From Mycteria americana (Eukaryota; Chordata; Aves; Ciconiiformes; Ciconiidae), in contig NC_134370.1 of NCBI RefSeq assembly GCF_035582795.1, forward strand, positions 46,549,501 through 46,613,500: DNA of 64,000 bases. Reading direction: 5' to 3'. Under the pieces are notes generated by a model. It worked only from the letters and a program-made list of their open reading frames with translations. It was not told the DNA's origin and made no database searches. The first letter of the stretch is position 1; every line of letters starts with the position of its first letter. Made by a program: the position numbers and the translations under genes. Shown here in pieces: positions 45,408 through 58,806 of the stretch.

Positions 45408-48400
45408 ACCGAACGTCGAAACAATTCATCAGTGTCCCAGCTTCATAAGCCAATTAACTCAGAGGTCTCGGGCTAGTGTAGAATGAGTTTTTAAGTGGGT
45501 TTGCGTCATACAGATTGCCATTGTCCCATTTCCCCCTTCATGGTAAGTGTGGCCACCAGTCACGGTGAAATTCAGCTATGGGGGACACCTCGCGTTAGCT
45601 CTCAGGTGCTTTCAGTGCAGGCACTCAGGCTAACCCTGGCAGACATTTCTCCCCGCGGGTCATTGGGAGACTGTGGAGTAAGTTCAGGTAGACGGTCAAG
45701 ACTGCACAATCACACGTGGGAGAAGAGACGCAGCTCTCCAGGGATGTGGCAAAGCTCAATGTCAAAGAAGGATCATTGTGGGCTGTAGGGAAGCCCCTTG
45801 CGGGCAGGAGTGACAGCCACAAAGACCTTGCATACGCCCATCAGGCTCTGCCACAGCCTGTTTGTAATGCCCACAAGCCCAGGGAGATTCATAGGCAGAT
45901 TCATAGGCAGATTCATAACGATGAAGAGCAGACCAGAGAGTCAGGCAGGTCTCTTTCAAGTGACTTCTCCAAGGCTGGTCTCTTTCAAGTGACTTCTCCA
46001 TGGGATCTCCATAGCCATGTCCCTGAACTACTTGACCAGGCCCTCATGCTTCTTCCAACCAGGGGTCTGGGCTCAGCTTGGGAAGTGGCGAACCTGTTGG
46101 AAAGAAGCAAATCAAGGCATAGGAGGGTGATCAAAGAGATGCCTGCCTCCTTCCCTGAAAGAGACCCACCCCCAAGTGGCTCTGTTTTGCTCAGCAAGGG
46201 CATCTCAAAGGCCAAAGGCCTGGATGGCCTCCTTTTGAGAAGAGGCGCAGGGCAGGGAGCCAAAAGCTCGCAGCTCTTTTTCCTGGGTCAGGGATGGGGT
46301 GGCCCATTCCATGCATTTCAAACTACAAATGGACATCGGATCAGTGTCCCAGAGCACCTGGGAGTCATTGTGATGTGGCAGAGTTGGGAAAAACCCTGAA
46401 CTCCCGGCAAACATGAGTCATTGTGCTGTGGACTTCAGTGGACACGGTGCCCCAGCCTCAGGCGTGTCGGGGATAACAGAGCTCACAGCCTCATTCCTCC
46501 CACAGGGCTGCTTTCTTCAAGGGCATTTCCACACATTGTAGCACCATTTCTGAAACAACTGCTGCTTCTATGGAATCTCATGCTGCTGCTGCCTTCCAAG
46601 GCATTGCCTTTCAGTGGCTGATCAAGGGCCCATGAGACTCAGTGCACCCCAGAATAATGAAGGTTAGAAGGGACCTCTGGATGTTCTCTGGGACGACTTC
46701 GGGCTCCAAGCAGACTAAACTTCCCATACACCTCAGGAAGCTCTGGGCCTTCATCGACTTCTGAACACTGCCTCTGTCGGAGAGGTCACTGTCTCTTGGG
46801 CAGCTCTTCCAGGGCTGCACCATGCCCCCTGTCACTTCTTTTCCCACACAGACAGCTGGCATTTCCCTTGTTGCAACTTGTTAGCTTTGATCTTGCCCTC
46901 TCGCAGTGCACCTCTCCGGAGAGTCTGGCTCCATCCTTACACGACCTCCTGTCGCCGTTGGGAGGCTGCAGTTCTTCACTTGCCTGGAACTTTCCTCTCA
47001 CTGGCCCATCTGCTACTCAGGTACCAGTGACCTTGCAATCAGCATCCAAGCCATGTGCCTCCTTCTTTCCTACCAAGTATTCAGGCACAAGCAACTTCAC
47101 AAGCACCTAGGGCTGCCCTGAGCCTACTCTGGCCCATCACCTGCAGAGACAGAAGTGACCTTAAAATCAAAATGCAAACCACACGCCTGCTGCTGGCCTA
47201 GCAAGCAATGAGGTAGAAGGGAACTCACCAGCACATAGCCCAAAATGTGCACGCTGCTGCTTACCAGGAACACAAGCACCTAGCGCAAGCCATGTTCCTG
47301 CACATGGCCTGCGGAGCCAGATGCGACCTCACAGTCAACATCTAAGCCATGTTCTAGCTTCTGGCCACTCAGGTACTCAGGTAGCAGGGAGCTCACCTGC
47401 AGATACCCATGCTGTCTTTGTGCTGACAACTCGTGACAAGCACTCAGACAAGGAGGACTTCTGGAAGAGGATTGTCTTTGAAGGGTGATGGCAACTGGGA
47501 GAGGTTCCTGAGGCCTGGAAGAAGTCAATGCCACTCCTGTCTTCCAGAAGGGCATGAAGGAGGACTTGGGAAACCAGAGGCTGCTCAGCCTCACCTCGAT
47601 CCCTGGGAAGGGGCAGGAGCAACTCATCCTGGAAACCCTCTCCAGACAAATGAAGAACATGAAGGTGATTGATTGTTTTTTTCATTACATTATTCCTAGC
47701 CCATTTCTGTGTGACTGTGCTCTCCTCTTTTTGTGGGGGTCTGTGTTTGTGTGTGCGTGTGTGAGGTGTTGGCCAGGAACCTTCAGCTTGCATCAAACCA
47801 AAATGGGCACACCAATCCAGATGTGGCCCCTGCAGTGGCAAGGGAAGGGCAACGATCCTTCCCATCAGCTTTCATGAATGAGCTTGTCTTGGAAAGGAGC
47901 TTTTGAGATGACCCACTCCAACCATGTATCCACCAAACAGGTATGCTTTCATCTGAGCAGGGGCTTGGTGAAAGGAGGCCTGGTCCCCACCCTACCAGCC
48001 AGGGGCTCTCACAGCTGAGCCTCCCAGGCCCACAAGTGGGCTACCAGGAGATGACAGTGAGGGTGCCAGCACTGGTGAGAAGATTCCAGGGTTATGGGGT
48101 AAGGTCTGGAGATGGACGGGAAGTAAATACCAGGATTAGGAGTAAAGGCTCCCTCGGGGATTTGCAGTGGAAGCTGTGCTGGGACACAGAGAGATGGAGC
48201 CAAACTCTCCGGAGAGGTGCACTGCAAAAGGACAAGAGACAAGTTGCAACAAGGGAAATACCGTCTGTCATTGTGGGAAAAGAAGTGACAGAGGGTGCGG
48301 TGTAGTCCTGGAAGAGCTGCGCAAGAGACAGTGACCTCTCCGACAGTGGCAGTGCTCAGAAGTTGACGGGAGTCTTCTGAGGTAACTGGGAAGCTTGGTC

Positions 48401-49458
48401 TGCTCAGAGCAGGAGGTTGGCCCAGAAAACCTGGGGAAATGATCCATCCCACATTATTCTGGGGTGCACTGAGTCTCATGGGCCCCTGAGCAGGCAGCAA
48501 AAGGCTATGCCTTGGACGGCAGAAGTGGCACGAGATTGCACAGAAGTACCAGTTGTTTCAGGAATGGTGCTAACACCTGAGGAAATGGTCTTGAGGAAAG
48601 CGGCACTTTGGGGCTATGGGCTCTGGTATGCCTGGCATGCCTGAGACGAGGGCACCGTGTCCACTGAATTCCACAGCAGGGTGACTCATGTTTGCCAGGA
48701 GTTCAGGGTTTTTCCCAAGTCTTCCACATCACGGTGACTCCCAGGTGCTCTGGGAGACTGATCCAATGTCCCTTTGTAGATTGAAATGCATGGAATGGGC
48801 CACCCTATCCCTGACCCAGGAAAAAGGGCCATGAGCTTTTGGCTCCCTGCCCTGCGTCCCTCCTCAAAAACAGGCCATCAGGCCTTTGGCCTGTGGGATG
48901 CCCTTGCTGAGCAAAACAGGTCAGTTTGGGTGTGGGTCTCTTTTGGGGAAGAACACAGGCATCTCTTTGATCACACAGCCAGGCCGTGGTAGAGCCTGAT
49001 GAGCGTAAGCAAGCTCCTCGTGGCAGTCACTCCTGCCTGCAGGTGGCTTCCCTCCATGCCACAATGGTCTTTCCTAGACGTTGAGCTTTGCCACATTGCT
49101 GGTGAGATGAGTCTCTTCTCCCATATGGGACTATGCAGTCTTGACATTCTGCCTGAACTTACCCCCAGTCTTCTGTGTGTCTACGATGACCTGCGGGGGG
49201 AAATGACCTGCGGGGGGAAATGTCTGCCAGGGTTAGCCTGAGTGCCTGCACTGAAAGCACTTGAGAGCTAACTCAAGGTGTCCTTCACGGTTGAATTCCA
49301 CCATGATTCGTGGACAAACTCACCATGAAGAGGCTGAAGTGACCATGGCAATCCATATGATGCAAAACCAGTTAAAATCTCTGCACAGCTAGCCTGAGAC
49401 CGCTGAGTTAACTGGCCTTATGAAGCTGGGACACTGATGAATTGTTTCGACGTTCGGT
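45408..49458 (-). repeat. S' module, spacer of P2 (locus II)
   Basis: Same orientation and same 17-bp tandem doubling as 19721-23771 (offset 25,687). Motif at 45408-45427 and 49439-49458. Confidence 0.9.
47499..47664 (+). mobile_element. CR1 LINE reverse-transcriptase fragment, copy in P2 spacer
   Basis: Copy of 21812-21977, offset 25,687. Confidence 0.85.
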
Positions 49459-49604
49459 AGTATGAAAAGGGAGTATAACTTCATTTCAGATGAAAGAGGC
49501 AAGGGCTTAATCACCAGCAAGGCCCTGGCAAGCGACAGCTGCTAGGTGTTCAGATGCTTCATGAGCAAGGAATGTTTGTGGCCCCGCGGGGCTCTGGGAC
49601 ACAG

Positions 49605-49671
49605 CATAAAAGCCTGCACTGCTCCAGGCTCTGCATCCTCCTCTCTTGCCTCCCTTTCCTCGAGGAACAAG
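49605..49671 (+). promoter_or_regulatory. Keratin copy 5 core promoter and exon 1
   Basis: TATA box CATAAAAG at 49605-49612; exon 1 to 49671, then GTAAGC. It is divergent from the copy 4 promoter across S'. Confidence 0.75.
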
Positions 49672-50234
49672 GTAAGCCTGAGTCTGCTCCCTCTGTCCCT
49701 GTGGGCTGAACTGCTGTCATGGTGGGCTCCTCAGGTTGATACTTGGGCTGCCTCGGCTTGGCCCTGCAATAGAACTGTCGAAGGGCTGTCACCTCTTTCC
49801 CTTTTGACGGTGGTGGCCGGGGAGAGCTGGGAAGAGGGGGGTTCTTTCAAGCAGAAGGGGATCAGTGGGGCTCAGCTGCAGGGAGGTCTGCCCACCAGAA
49901 TGTCTGCCTTAGGCAGATGCTCTCCAACCAAATGGCCAAGCGCACCCAGTGCCTTCTGCAGTGCAGCAATGTTTGTTCTAGGGATGGGGTATGATCAGTC
50001 TTTCCACGAGTGCTTTAAACCCAGCGTGCCTGGGTCCTATCCCAAAAGTGGTTCAGCCTTCCTGTGCCGTGCCACTCAGAGGGCCCAATGAGGGCCGTGG
50101 GAGCTGTAGGCACCGTGTGTGTTTTTAAAACAAAGACTGTCCACGGAGAGAGCTGAGGAAAAGAAAGACAGATGATATTGAGGTTCGTGCTCCCTGCCTG
50201 CTCTGTCTTTCAGCTTTGCCTCCCTCACCGAGAG

Positions 50235-50552
50235 ATGTCTTGCTTCACACCCTGTCTCCCACGCCCCTGCGGCACTTCTGCCCCAACCCCGCTTGCAAGC
50301 AGCTGCAGTGAGCCCTGTGTCGCCCGCTGTGCTGACTCAACGGTGTTCATCGAGGCCTCCCCGGTGGTGGTGACCCTGCCGGGCCCCATCCTCACCTCTT
50401 TCCCTCAGAGCACAGCCGTGGGATCCTCTCTGTCAGCTGCTGTTGGGAGCTCCCTCAGTGCCGGCGGGGTTCCCATCTCTTCTGGGGGCTCCCTTGGTCT
50501 GGGGGGGTCAGGGCTGTGTCTGCCTCCCCCCCGCTGCAGTCTGAACTGCTGA
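50235..50552 (+). CDS. Feather-type beta-keratin, copy 5
   Basis: The protein is identical to copies 1-3. The gene sits in the right arm of P2 as the inverted partner of copy 4 across the S' module (45408-49458). Exon 1 is about 49637-49671, the intron is 49672-50213, and ATTAAA is at 50977-50982. The 3' UTR carries a private change just after the stop codon (GGAACTCGG where the others read GGAACACGG). The intact frame, splice sites, TATA box and poly(A) signal give no sign that this copy is dead. Expression cannot be judged from sequence. Confidence 0.93.
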   Translation: MSCFTPCLPRPCGTSAPTPLASSCSEPCVARCADSTVFIEASPVVVTLPGPILTSFPQSTAVGSSLSAAVGSSLSAGGVPISSGGSLGLGGSGLCLPPPRCSLNC

Positions 50553-53030
50553 AGCCGGCGGATCATCCCCTTTGGAGCGGGACGGAACTCGGGGACCCTG
50601 CAGCAGCAGGAGCATGCCCACGCCTTGCAGATGGGCTGGCTGACCTCTTCCACCTGGCAGGAGGGACCCATGCCCACTGCTCCTGGCTGCAGGGCAGGCC
50701 TCGCCCTGCCTCCTCTGGCTCTGCTTTGCTCTGAGCTCCTTGAGAAAGGGCTCATTCTCTTCTGCTTTGCTGAATCTCCTGCTGATGGGGGGAGGGTGCT
50801 GCAGTTAGGGACTGCTCTTGGTGGGCTGGGATTGCCAGCAGGTAGAGCAGAATGGGGAAAGGCAAGCGCTTTGTGTGGAGCTTGTCCTTGGGAAATGAGC
50901 CATTCTCTGTGCCTCCCTGAACCCTGCAGACGTGTTTCTTGGTCTCTGTTCTGTGCCACTGCATTTGCTCCTTCTCATTAAAGACTTTGCGCAGCATAGC
51001 TGGAGACTCGTGGTGGTTTGTTCTCCTCCTCTGTCAGTTACCCCCCCTGCTCTGCAAGGAAGAGCGCTGTCTTCTGTCGTGAGCTTTCCACCAGTTGTGG
51101 ATAGAGCTCCCTGAACTGATACCAGAGCACCAGAAAGCCTCAGGGACATTGAGCATGAGTCCCTAACCGCGTCATCACGGACCTGTGGTACCAGTTGCCC
51201 AATTGTTCATTGCGAATATTAGTACAGATATTTGAGTTAACTTTTCAGACCTCAATTGTTGTTCACAAACTTCATATGAAAAACAGTTATGGCACTTCTC
51301 TCTTTCATTGGTGTTTTGGGGATAAACTCCAGGGGATGGCTATAGAGAGGAAAGGAGCAAAGCACTGCTTTTTGTGTCTGGACGTAGGCAATGTGACTGC
51401 AAGATGGGTTTAGGGTGGGCATTTCAGTAAGGAACGGAGCATATGCAATCACAATCTATGTCTTCGTAACATCACTTACTTATAGCACTGCTGATGACAG
51501 GGTGGTAGTCTGTAAATGCTGTACTAACACAGACCCCACATACACCCTAATAGCACAGCAAAGAACATTGTTTGTTTCTTTAAGCAGCCCTGCAATGAGA
51601 GACTTGAGAAGCTTCACCCCCTTCAGGTAGAGAATCTCTTTGTGAGAGGCTCCTTGTCTTTTCCTTGGACCACAGCCTATAAGCTGCAAGAGAAATGAGG
51701 GTGTCTCAGTTCCCACTTACCAGGAACATCTTCAAAACCAGTGCCAGTAAACTTCAGGGTGTCTGTGCAATGCCGGAGCCTGGACAGGGCAGGTCAGTGT
51801 CTCCAGGGTGACTTCAGATCAGACAGACAGGCCTTTGAACCATTACATATAGAACAGGCTTCCTCCCACCACACTCCAAAATTGCATAGCTGGCCTCATG
51901 AAGCCCAGTCTGTCCCTTGACCACCACCTAGGCATTCTCAATCTTCCCTTGTACACTTCATGCTGCCACAGCAGCATGCTTTTCTTGCCAGGTGCAAGCA
52001 TTCTGCAGCAGCAGCAGGTGCAGCTCTGTGCCAGGCCAAAAAAGCCTCTCTCCTGGCACCTGGTACCAGCACTGCAGTGAAGAGCCCAGCCTGGAGCCCT
52101 CCCAGCAGGCAGAAAGCACTGGTCTCAGTTGGTCTCAAGGCTGCGGAGAGGTGAAGGGGGCAGCTTGAACCCTCAGGGGAAAGCTGGGTGCTATTTGAGC
52201 ACGAGAGGCTACCTGCAGAAGATATAAGGCACCCTGGAGCCAGGCTGAAGAGGCGTTTGGCAGCATTGGCCAGAATTAAAAACCGCGTCAACTGCTTGGA
52301 AGGCAGCTCTGCTCACCACCGTACCTGCAATGCACCTGTGGGCAGTGCTGCCGTCTGCTCCTCCGGACCAGAGCTTGGCCTTTCTCCTGCTCCTCCACTT
52401 CACAGGCTGGCCGGCCTCCTCCTTCCAGCCCCCCGCGCACGCACACACTTCCTCAAGCCGCTCCTCCTGCTCACCCCTCAACCGCGACCACCTCCCACCC
52501 TTGTTCTGCACGCAGGCAGGCACTGCCACGTGTACCACCTCCACACCGACTCATGAACGACACTTTCCTGCTCCAGAGCCAAAGGGGAATCGCAGCTACT
52601 TTCATCTGGTGATGGAAATTATTGCTTTTGCGGGTCCTTTAATATTTTGGTCCATGCTCAGGCATTGGACAATGCTTGCCAGTGCTGGAAAAAAGCTCTG
52701 GACATACCTATTCCACCAAACCAAGACCTTTCCCGTCTCCCTCAAAGTCATCCACACCTCCTCTCAATTGTCATGACCCTTCAAAAACAATCGAGAGTGG
52801 CCTCTTCCAGAAGTCCTTCTTGTCTGAGTGCTCCCGTGAGCTGGCAGCGGGATGACGGCCTGGGTATCTGCAAGGGAGCTCCCTGCTACCTGAGCACCTG
52901 ATGGGCCGGAAGCCAGAAGATCGCTTGGATGTTGACTGCAAGGCCACCTCTGGCTCTGCAGGCAATGGGCCATCCACAGAAATATTGCTTGCGCTAGGTG
53001 CTTCTGTTCATTGCATAGTAGATACCGCTT

Positions 53031-53930
53031 CACGGTATATCTTTTTATATCCAAACACTTCCTGGTCCAAAGGAAATGGACAGTCCATCAGAGGGAGAAC
53101 TGAAAACATGTGGGCATGACAGTGTCGAAAATGGCCATCGTGCAATCACAAAGCAGTATGAGAACCCACGGGGAATGCTGCTGTCAAAAGTTGCCTCTTC
53201 CCTGTAGTTAGTGAGTGGGGGCTTCCTTGTCTGATGTGCTTCTGGGTACACAGGTAGGGTTGGCTGGTCCTGACAGCCAACCACAGGTCTGCCTGAGAGC
53301 AGGTGGGTATGACAGGGTCAAGAAATGGCTGTCATCCAATCACAGAGCACGATGAAAACATCTTGGCTACGGTGTGTAATAAGAAAATGGCAGCTGAAAG
53401 AAAATGGTGCCCCCTGTGTATGTAGGGGAAGGTACGTCCTGGTCAGATGTACTTCTTCATTCATCAGTGCTGGCATGGGGATTCACCAAAGCCACCATCC
53501 AGCACTAAAACCAGTAGCAGCACAAGGCAGATTTTAGCCCGGGAACAGGTAATGAGTAGAGTCCTGCAAAACAAATCACTTACGGGCATGCAGCATGGAT
53601 TGTGGCAGAGGCTCTTATCCGACAAAGTTATATAGACCAAGAAACCTGTGCTAGAAATGATCCACCTGGCCTATTTGCACGTTGTACAGTAGGAATCATC
53701 TTCATTACCCTAGCAATGCCTGCTTCTCACTCACTGACTGCTGAGCTAGTACCAGACAAGTGTACAAGATATGGACATATCCAGTGCGTAAGAAGAAATC
53801 CAGGCTAGTTGCTGTGCCTTTTTAATTCAACCAAAGGGCACATCATGCAACCACATGTTAGCCTGGGACAGCGTGAATGTGCCTCCGTCTGGGGCAGACT
53901 CTCCATCTCTCATGGATTCTCCGTGCCTGG
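53031..53930 (-). mobile_element. Retroelement-like relic, third copy
   Basis: Inverted partner of 40936-41835 in P2. Confidence 0.4.
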
Positions 53931-53935
53931 GTATC

Positions 53936-54498
53936 TGTTGTGGTTTAGCCCCAGTCGGCAATTAAGTACCACACAGCCTCCCGGTGGGATGGGGAAGAGA
54001 ACTGGAAGAGCAAAGGTAAGGAAACTCGTGCGTTGAGATTTGAACAGTTTAATAATTGGAAGAAAATAGTAATAATAATAATAATAAATTGTAATGAAAA
54101 GGAAAACAACGAGAGAGCGAGAGAGGAACAAAACCCAGGAAAAAACCCAGTGATACAACCGCTCACCACCCGCCGACCGATGCCCAGCCAGTCCCCGAGC
54201 AGCGACCGCTACCCCCCCTCCAACTCCCCCCAGTTTATATACTGAGCATGACGTCATATGGTATGGACTAGCCCTTTGGTCAGTTTGGATCAACTATCCT
54301 GGCTGTGGCCCCTCCCAGTTTCTTGTGCGCCCGGCAGAGCATGGGAAGCTGAAAAGTCCTTGACTACTGTACGCATGACTTAGCAACAACTAAAAAATCA
54401 GTGTGTCATCAATATTATTCTCATACTAAACTCCAAAACACAGCACTATACCAACTAGTAGGAAAAAAATTAACTCTATCCCAGCCGAAACCAGGACA
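53936..54498 (-). mobile_element. Solo ERVL-like LTR, third copy
   Basis: Inverted partner of 40368-40930 in P2, with the same flanking target duplication. The insertion predates formation of the palindrome. Confidence 0.88.
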
Positions 54499-55275
54499 GT
54501 ATCACACTCAAGTTTCAAAGGGGCTCAGGCACTGAGCAGCCTGCTCTAGCTTTGGGGCTAGCCCTGCTTGGAGCAGGCATTTGGACTAGTGACCTCCTGA
54601 GATGCCTTGCAGTCTAGCTTCTTCCGTGAAGCAACAAGTCCCAGAGAGAGCTGTGTCCTCCTTCCTCTGCACCATGAGCAGTAAGTGAGCCTCTTCCCCA
54701 CACGAACTGGAGCTCAGTCACCGCTCAGCACTTGGTGCATCTCCTGTCCTTTCTCCTTGACTCTCCAGCCCCTTTCCCACACGCGGACTCCTTGAGACCG
54801 GCACAGCATTCCCCCCAGGGGTTGGTGTGGCAGAGCCTTCCTCACCCAGCCTTCCCAGCCGCAAGCAGGGAAGAAGGAAGCACCCTTGTTGCCCCAGGAA
54901 CCACCCATGAGGCAGCACTGCCGTCCAAGTGCTTGGCTTCCCATATCCTGAGGCTCCGGAGGGAATGGAGGAAGTCATGGGAAAGGTAGACATGAGCCCG
55001 GAGCGCCCTTGACAGGATGCTGGCATGTGCAGAGTCATAATTTGCTGACAGTTCCTTTGGTTGGCTCCCATGAAGGATTGCCTTGGCCTTGCGAGACGCT
55101 GCCCCTGTGCTGGGTACTGTGTGGTCTGCAGTGCATGTAGGTGCTGCGGTCGCCTGTCAGCAGCCCTTGCTGGGAGCAGGGCAAGGGTGCTCCCAGGAGC
55201 CAGCTCCCCCTGCAGCAGTGCCAGGAGAAAGCTGGCTGAGTGGCTCTGGCAGCTGCAAGGGGAGGAGCACCAGAG

Positions 55276-55508
55276 GCAGCATTAGCAGCAGCATTAGCAT
55301 TAGCAGCATTAGCATTAGCATTAGCATTAGCATTAGCATTAGCATTAGCAGCATTAGCATTAGCATTAGCATTAGCAGCAGCATTACCATTAGCAGCATT
55401 AGCATTAGCATTAGCATTAGCAGCAGCAGCAGCAGCAGCATTAGCAGCATTAGCAGCATTAGCAGCAGCAGCATTAGCAGCAGCAGCATTAGCATTATTA
55501 GCAGCAGC
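55276..55508 (-). repeat. GCT/AAT hexamer microsatellite, third copy
   Basis: Inverted partner of 39358-39590, of equal length, but with an extra AAT interrupting the central GCT run (7 triplets left). Confidence 0.97.
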
Positions 55509-55533
55509 CACTGCTGCTGCCAAACACTAGGGG

Positions 55534-55616
55534 GTCAGGATGGCCGAGCGGTCTAAGGCGCTGCACTCAGGTTGCAGTCTCCCTTGGAGACGTGGGTTCG
55601 AGTCCCACTCCTGACA
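55534..55616 (+). tRNA. tRNA-Leu(CAG), third copy
   Basis: Inverted partner of the copy at 39250 in P2. Sequence, pairing, and A and B boxes are unchanged. It starts about 25 bp beyond the GCT/AAT array, as in the other copies. Confidence 0.95.
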
Positions 55617-55986
55617 GGCTCCTCTCTCTTGGTTTCCTTCCCTTTCCCTAAAGGGGAGGGCCTCGCTCCTCTAGGCACTCTGGTCTCCAGTCCTGTGGAT
55701 TAGGTCTTGCTGCATGTCCCAGCTGTCCCATGTTAGAAAACAAACATGGGCGGAGACCACTCTCCCCTACATCCCCTACAAAACTCACATTCTGCGTGCC
55801 TCTCTTGACATTCTTCAAACGCTCACCCACAAAACTCCTCTCTCCCTGCTTTCGCTTTACCCTCCAACAACCCTTCTGCTTGGAAGGCATTTCAGGGAGT
55901 CAGAGAGGGCATCCTCCTGCTTCAACCACCTCATCAGTGCTTTCTCCTTCTGGGTCATACAATACTTCGAGGACAGACATTTCGCG

Positions 55987-56331
55987 GCCTCTCTGGGCCC
56001 CTGTTCCCATGCTTAGGCAACCTCGGGGTGATCATTTTTGTTGGCATAGCCAGCCACAAACTGTTCAATTTCTGACCATGGCTCTCATCCTCTGGCCATT
56101 GCAGTGACCTCCTTGTAGGCACTGGGAGGCTCCTTTGCAGATCCCCGCAAAGCCTTTTCTTCTCCCAGCTAGAGCAAGCCTTGGGTCCTCATCCCCGCCT
56201 CACAAGGCCATAGCCCCCAGCCCCTGACTATCCTAGGGCTCCTCTGCTGAAATCGCTCCAGCTTATCATCCCTTTTCCCTGGCTCCCCACATAGTCTTCC
56301 TTCCCCTTTTTGGAGACTAGGACAACTTTTC
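55987..56331 (-). mobile_element. CR1-related fragment, B' module, tandem partner
   Basis: Inverted partner of 38535-38879. Confidence 0.7.
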
Positions 56332-58038
56332 CCTCTCGTTAGTCATCAGGGAGCTCCCCTGCCCTCAAGTCAGCTCTCAAGTGCTTTCAGTGCAGATACT
56401 CAGGGTAACCCCGAGAGACATCCATCCCTGTTGGTCATCGCAGACATGCAGAATACAGTGGCATAAGTTCAGACAGAGTGTCCAGACTGCACAATCCCAC
56501 GTGGGAGAAGGTACTCGCCTCTCCAGGGACGTGGCAAAGATCAATGGCAAGGAAAAACCACTGTGGGCTGGAGGGAAGCCCCTTGTGGGCAGGAGTGAGG
56601 GCCATCAGGACTTTGCTTACGCTTATCAGGCTCTGCCACAGCCTGTTTATTCTGCCCTCAAGCCAAGGGCACAAAGGCAGATTCATAACGACAAAGAGCA
56701 GACCAGAGGGTCAGGCAGGTGTCTTTCAAGTGACTTCTCCACGGGATCTTCCTTGACGACTTCACGCTTCTTCCACGCAGGGGTCCTGGCTCAGCTTGGG
56801 AAGTGGAGAGCCTGTTGGAAAGAAGCAAATCGACACGTAGGAGGATGATCAAAGGATGCCCGCATCCTTCCCTGGAAGAGACCCGCACCCAAATGGACCT
56901 GTTTTGCTCAGCAAGGGCATTCCAGGGGCCAAAGGCCTGGACGGCCTGCTTTTGAGGAGAGGTGCAGGGCATAATCTCATGGCTCTTCTTCCTGGGTCAG
57001 GGATGGAGTGGCCCATTCCATGCATTTCAAACTTCAAAGGGTCATCGGAACAGTGTCCCAGAGCACCTGGGAGTCACCGTGATGTGGAAGACTTGGGAAA
57101 AACCCTGAGCTCCTGGCAAACATGAGCCACCCTGCTGTGGACTTCAGTGGACATGGTGGCCTGGCCTCAGGTGTGCCAGGGATACCAGAGCTCATTGCCT
57201 CATTCCAGCTCTTCCAGGGCTATACCTTGCACCCTGTCACTTCTTTTACCAAAGAAAAAGCTGACACTTCCTTTGTATCAACTTGTGAGTGACAAGATCT
57301 CTTGCTGCATCTTATGACTCCTACCTCTTGCCCTTTTGCTGTGCACCTCTCAGGAGAGTCTGCCTCTATCCTTTCCATAACCTCCTGTAGCTGCTGAGCG
57401 ACAGCAGTTCTGTCCCCTTCTCCCCTCCTTGCCTCCTCTCCTCCAGGATCCACAAGCCCTTTTTATCTCGCACGCACGGAAACACACTCATACCCCAGCA
57501 GCTTGAGGTAGTGTGTTTGAAGGGGACTGGGAGGAGGAAGCAGGCCAATTTGTAAACTGAAGGAACAGGAAGCAGGCAAGACTGGGAAGTGGAGGAGCAG
57601 GAGGCAGGCCAGGCTCTGCACTGGAGGAGCTGGAGGCTTCCCAGCCAGTGTTTGTCTTCCTATTTCTTCAGGCTCTGGAGGGAATGGAGGAAGACATGGG
57701 GAAGGTACACATGTGCCTGGAGTCCCTTGACAGGATGCTGGCATGTGCAGAGCCACAATTTGCTGATGGTTCCTTTAGTTGCTCCCATGAAGGATTGCCT
57801 TGGCCTTTGCGAGACGCATCAGAAGTGTGCTGCCCCTGCGCTGGGTATGCCTGTTCCGCGTGGTCTGAAGTGCCTGGAGGTGCTGCGGTCACCTGTCAGC
57901 ACCCCTTGGTGGGAGCAGGGCATGGGTGCTCCCAGGTGCCAGCTCCCCCTGCAGCCGTGCCAGGAGGAGGCTGGCAGAGGCAGGCTGGCTCTGGCAGCTG
58001 CAGGCGGAGGAGTGGCAGCAGCAGTGACAGCAGCAGTG

Positions 58039-58139
58039 GATAAGGATGGCTAAGTGAAGGCTTAGCAGTCTCCCTGGGAAGTCTTAGCAGTCCCTTAGCA
58101 GTCTCCCTGGGAAGCACGGGTTCGAGTCCCACTCCTGAT
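58039..58139 (+). pseudogene. tRNA-Leu-derived pseudogene, third copy
   Basis: Inverted partner of 36727-36827 in P2, with the same internal duplication. Confidence 0.75.
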
Positions 58140-58486
58140 GGGCTCTTCTCTCTTGGTGGCCTCCTTCATGGCTTCTCTCTCTTGGCCTCCTTCCCTCAGC
58201 CTGCTGACCAGGTCTTGTTGCATGTCCCACCTCCTATGGACAAAACCAAAACTCACATGCTGCATGCCTCTCGCCTATAAATGCGGCTCTTTGGACATCC
58301 TTCAAACACTCACCCACAAAATCCTCTCTCCCTGTTTCCACTTTACCCTCCAACAACCCTTCTGCTTGGAAGGCATTTCAGGGAGTCAGAGAGGGCATCC
58401 TCCTGCTTCAAGCAGGCTCACACCACCTGATCAGTGCTTTGTCCTTTTGGGTCATACAATACTTTGAGGACAGACATTTCGCGGCC

Positions 58487-58806
58487 TCTCTGGGCCCCTG
58501 TTCCCATGCTTAGGCACCCTCAGGGTGATCATTTTTGTTTGTGTAGCCTGCCGCAAACTATTCAATTTGGGACCATGGCTCTCATCCTCCGGCCATTGCA
58601 GTGACCTCCTTGTAGGCACTGGGAGGCTCCTTTGCAGATCCCCGCAAAGCCTTTTCTTCTCCCAGCTAAGCAAGCCTTGGGTCCTCAGCCCCTCCTCACG
58701 AGGCCAGAGCCCCCGGCCCCTGACTACCCTCAGGATCCTCTGCTGAACTTGCTCCAGTTTATCATCACCTTTCCTTGGTTCTTCCCCATTTTTGGAGACT
58801 GGGGCA
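58487..58806 (-). mobile_element. CR1-related fragment, B' module
   Basis: Inverted partner of 36060-36379. Confidence 0.7.

Larger units (their letters stand above)
35145..51129 (+). repeat. 16-kb direct duplication, copy 2 (B-K-S'-K)
   Basis: Same order and orientation as 9456-25442. Beyond the right end (51130 on), copy 2 continues into inverted B, whereas copy 1 continues into A'. Confidence 0.95.
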
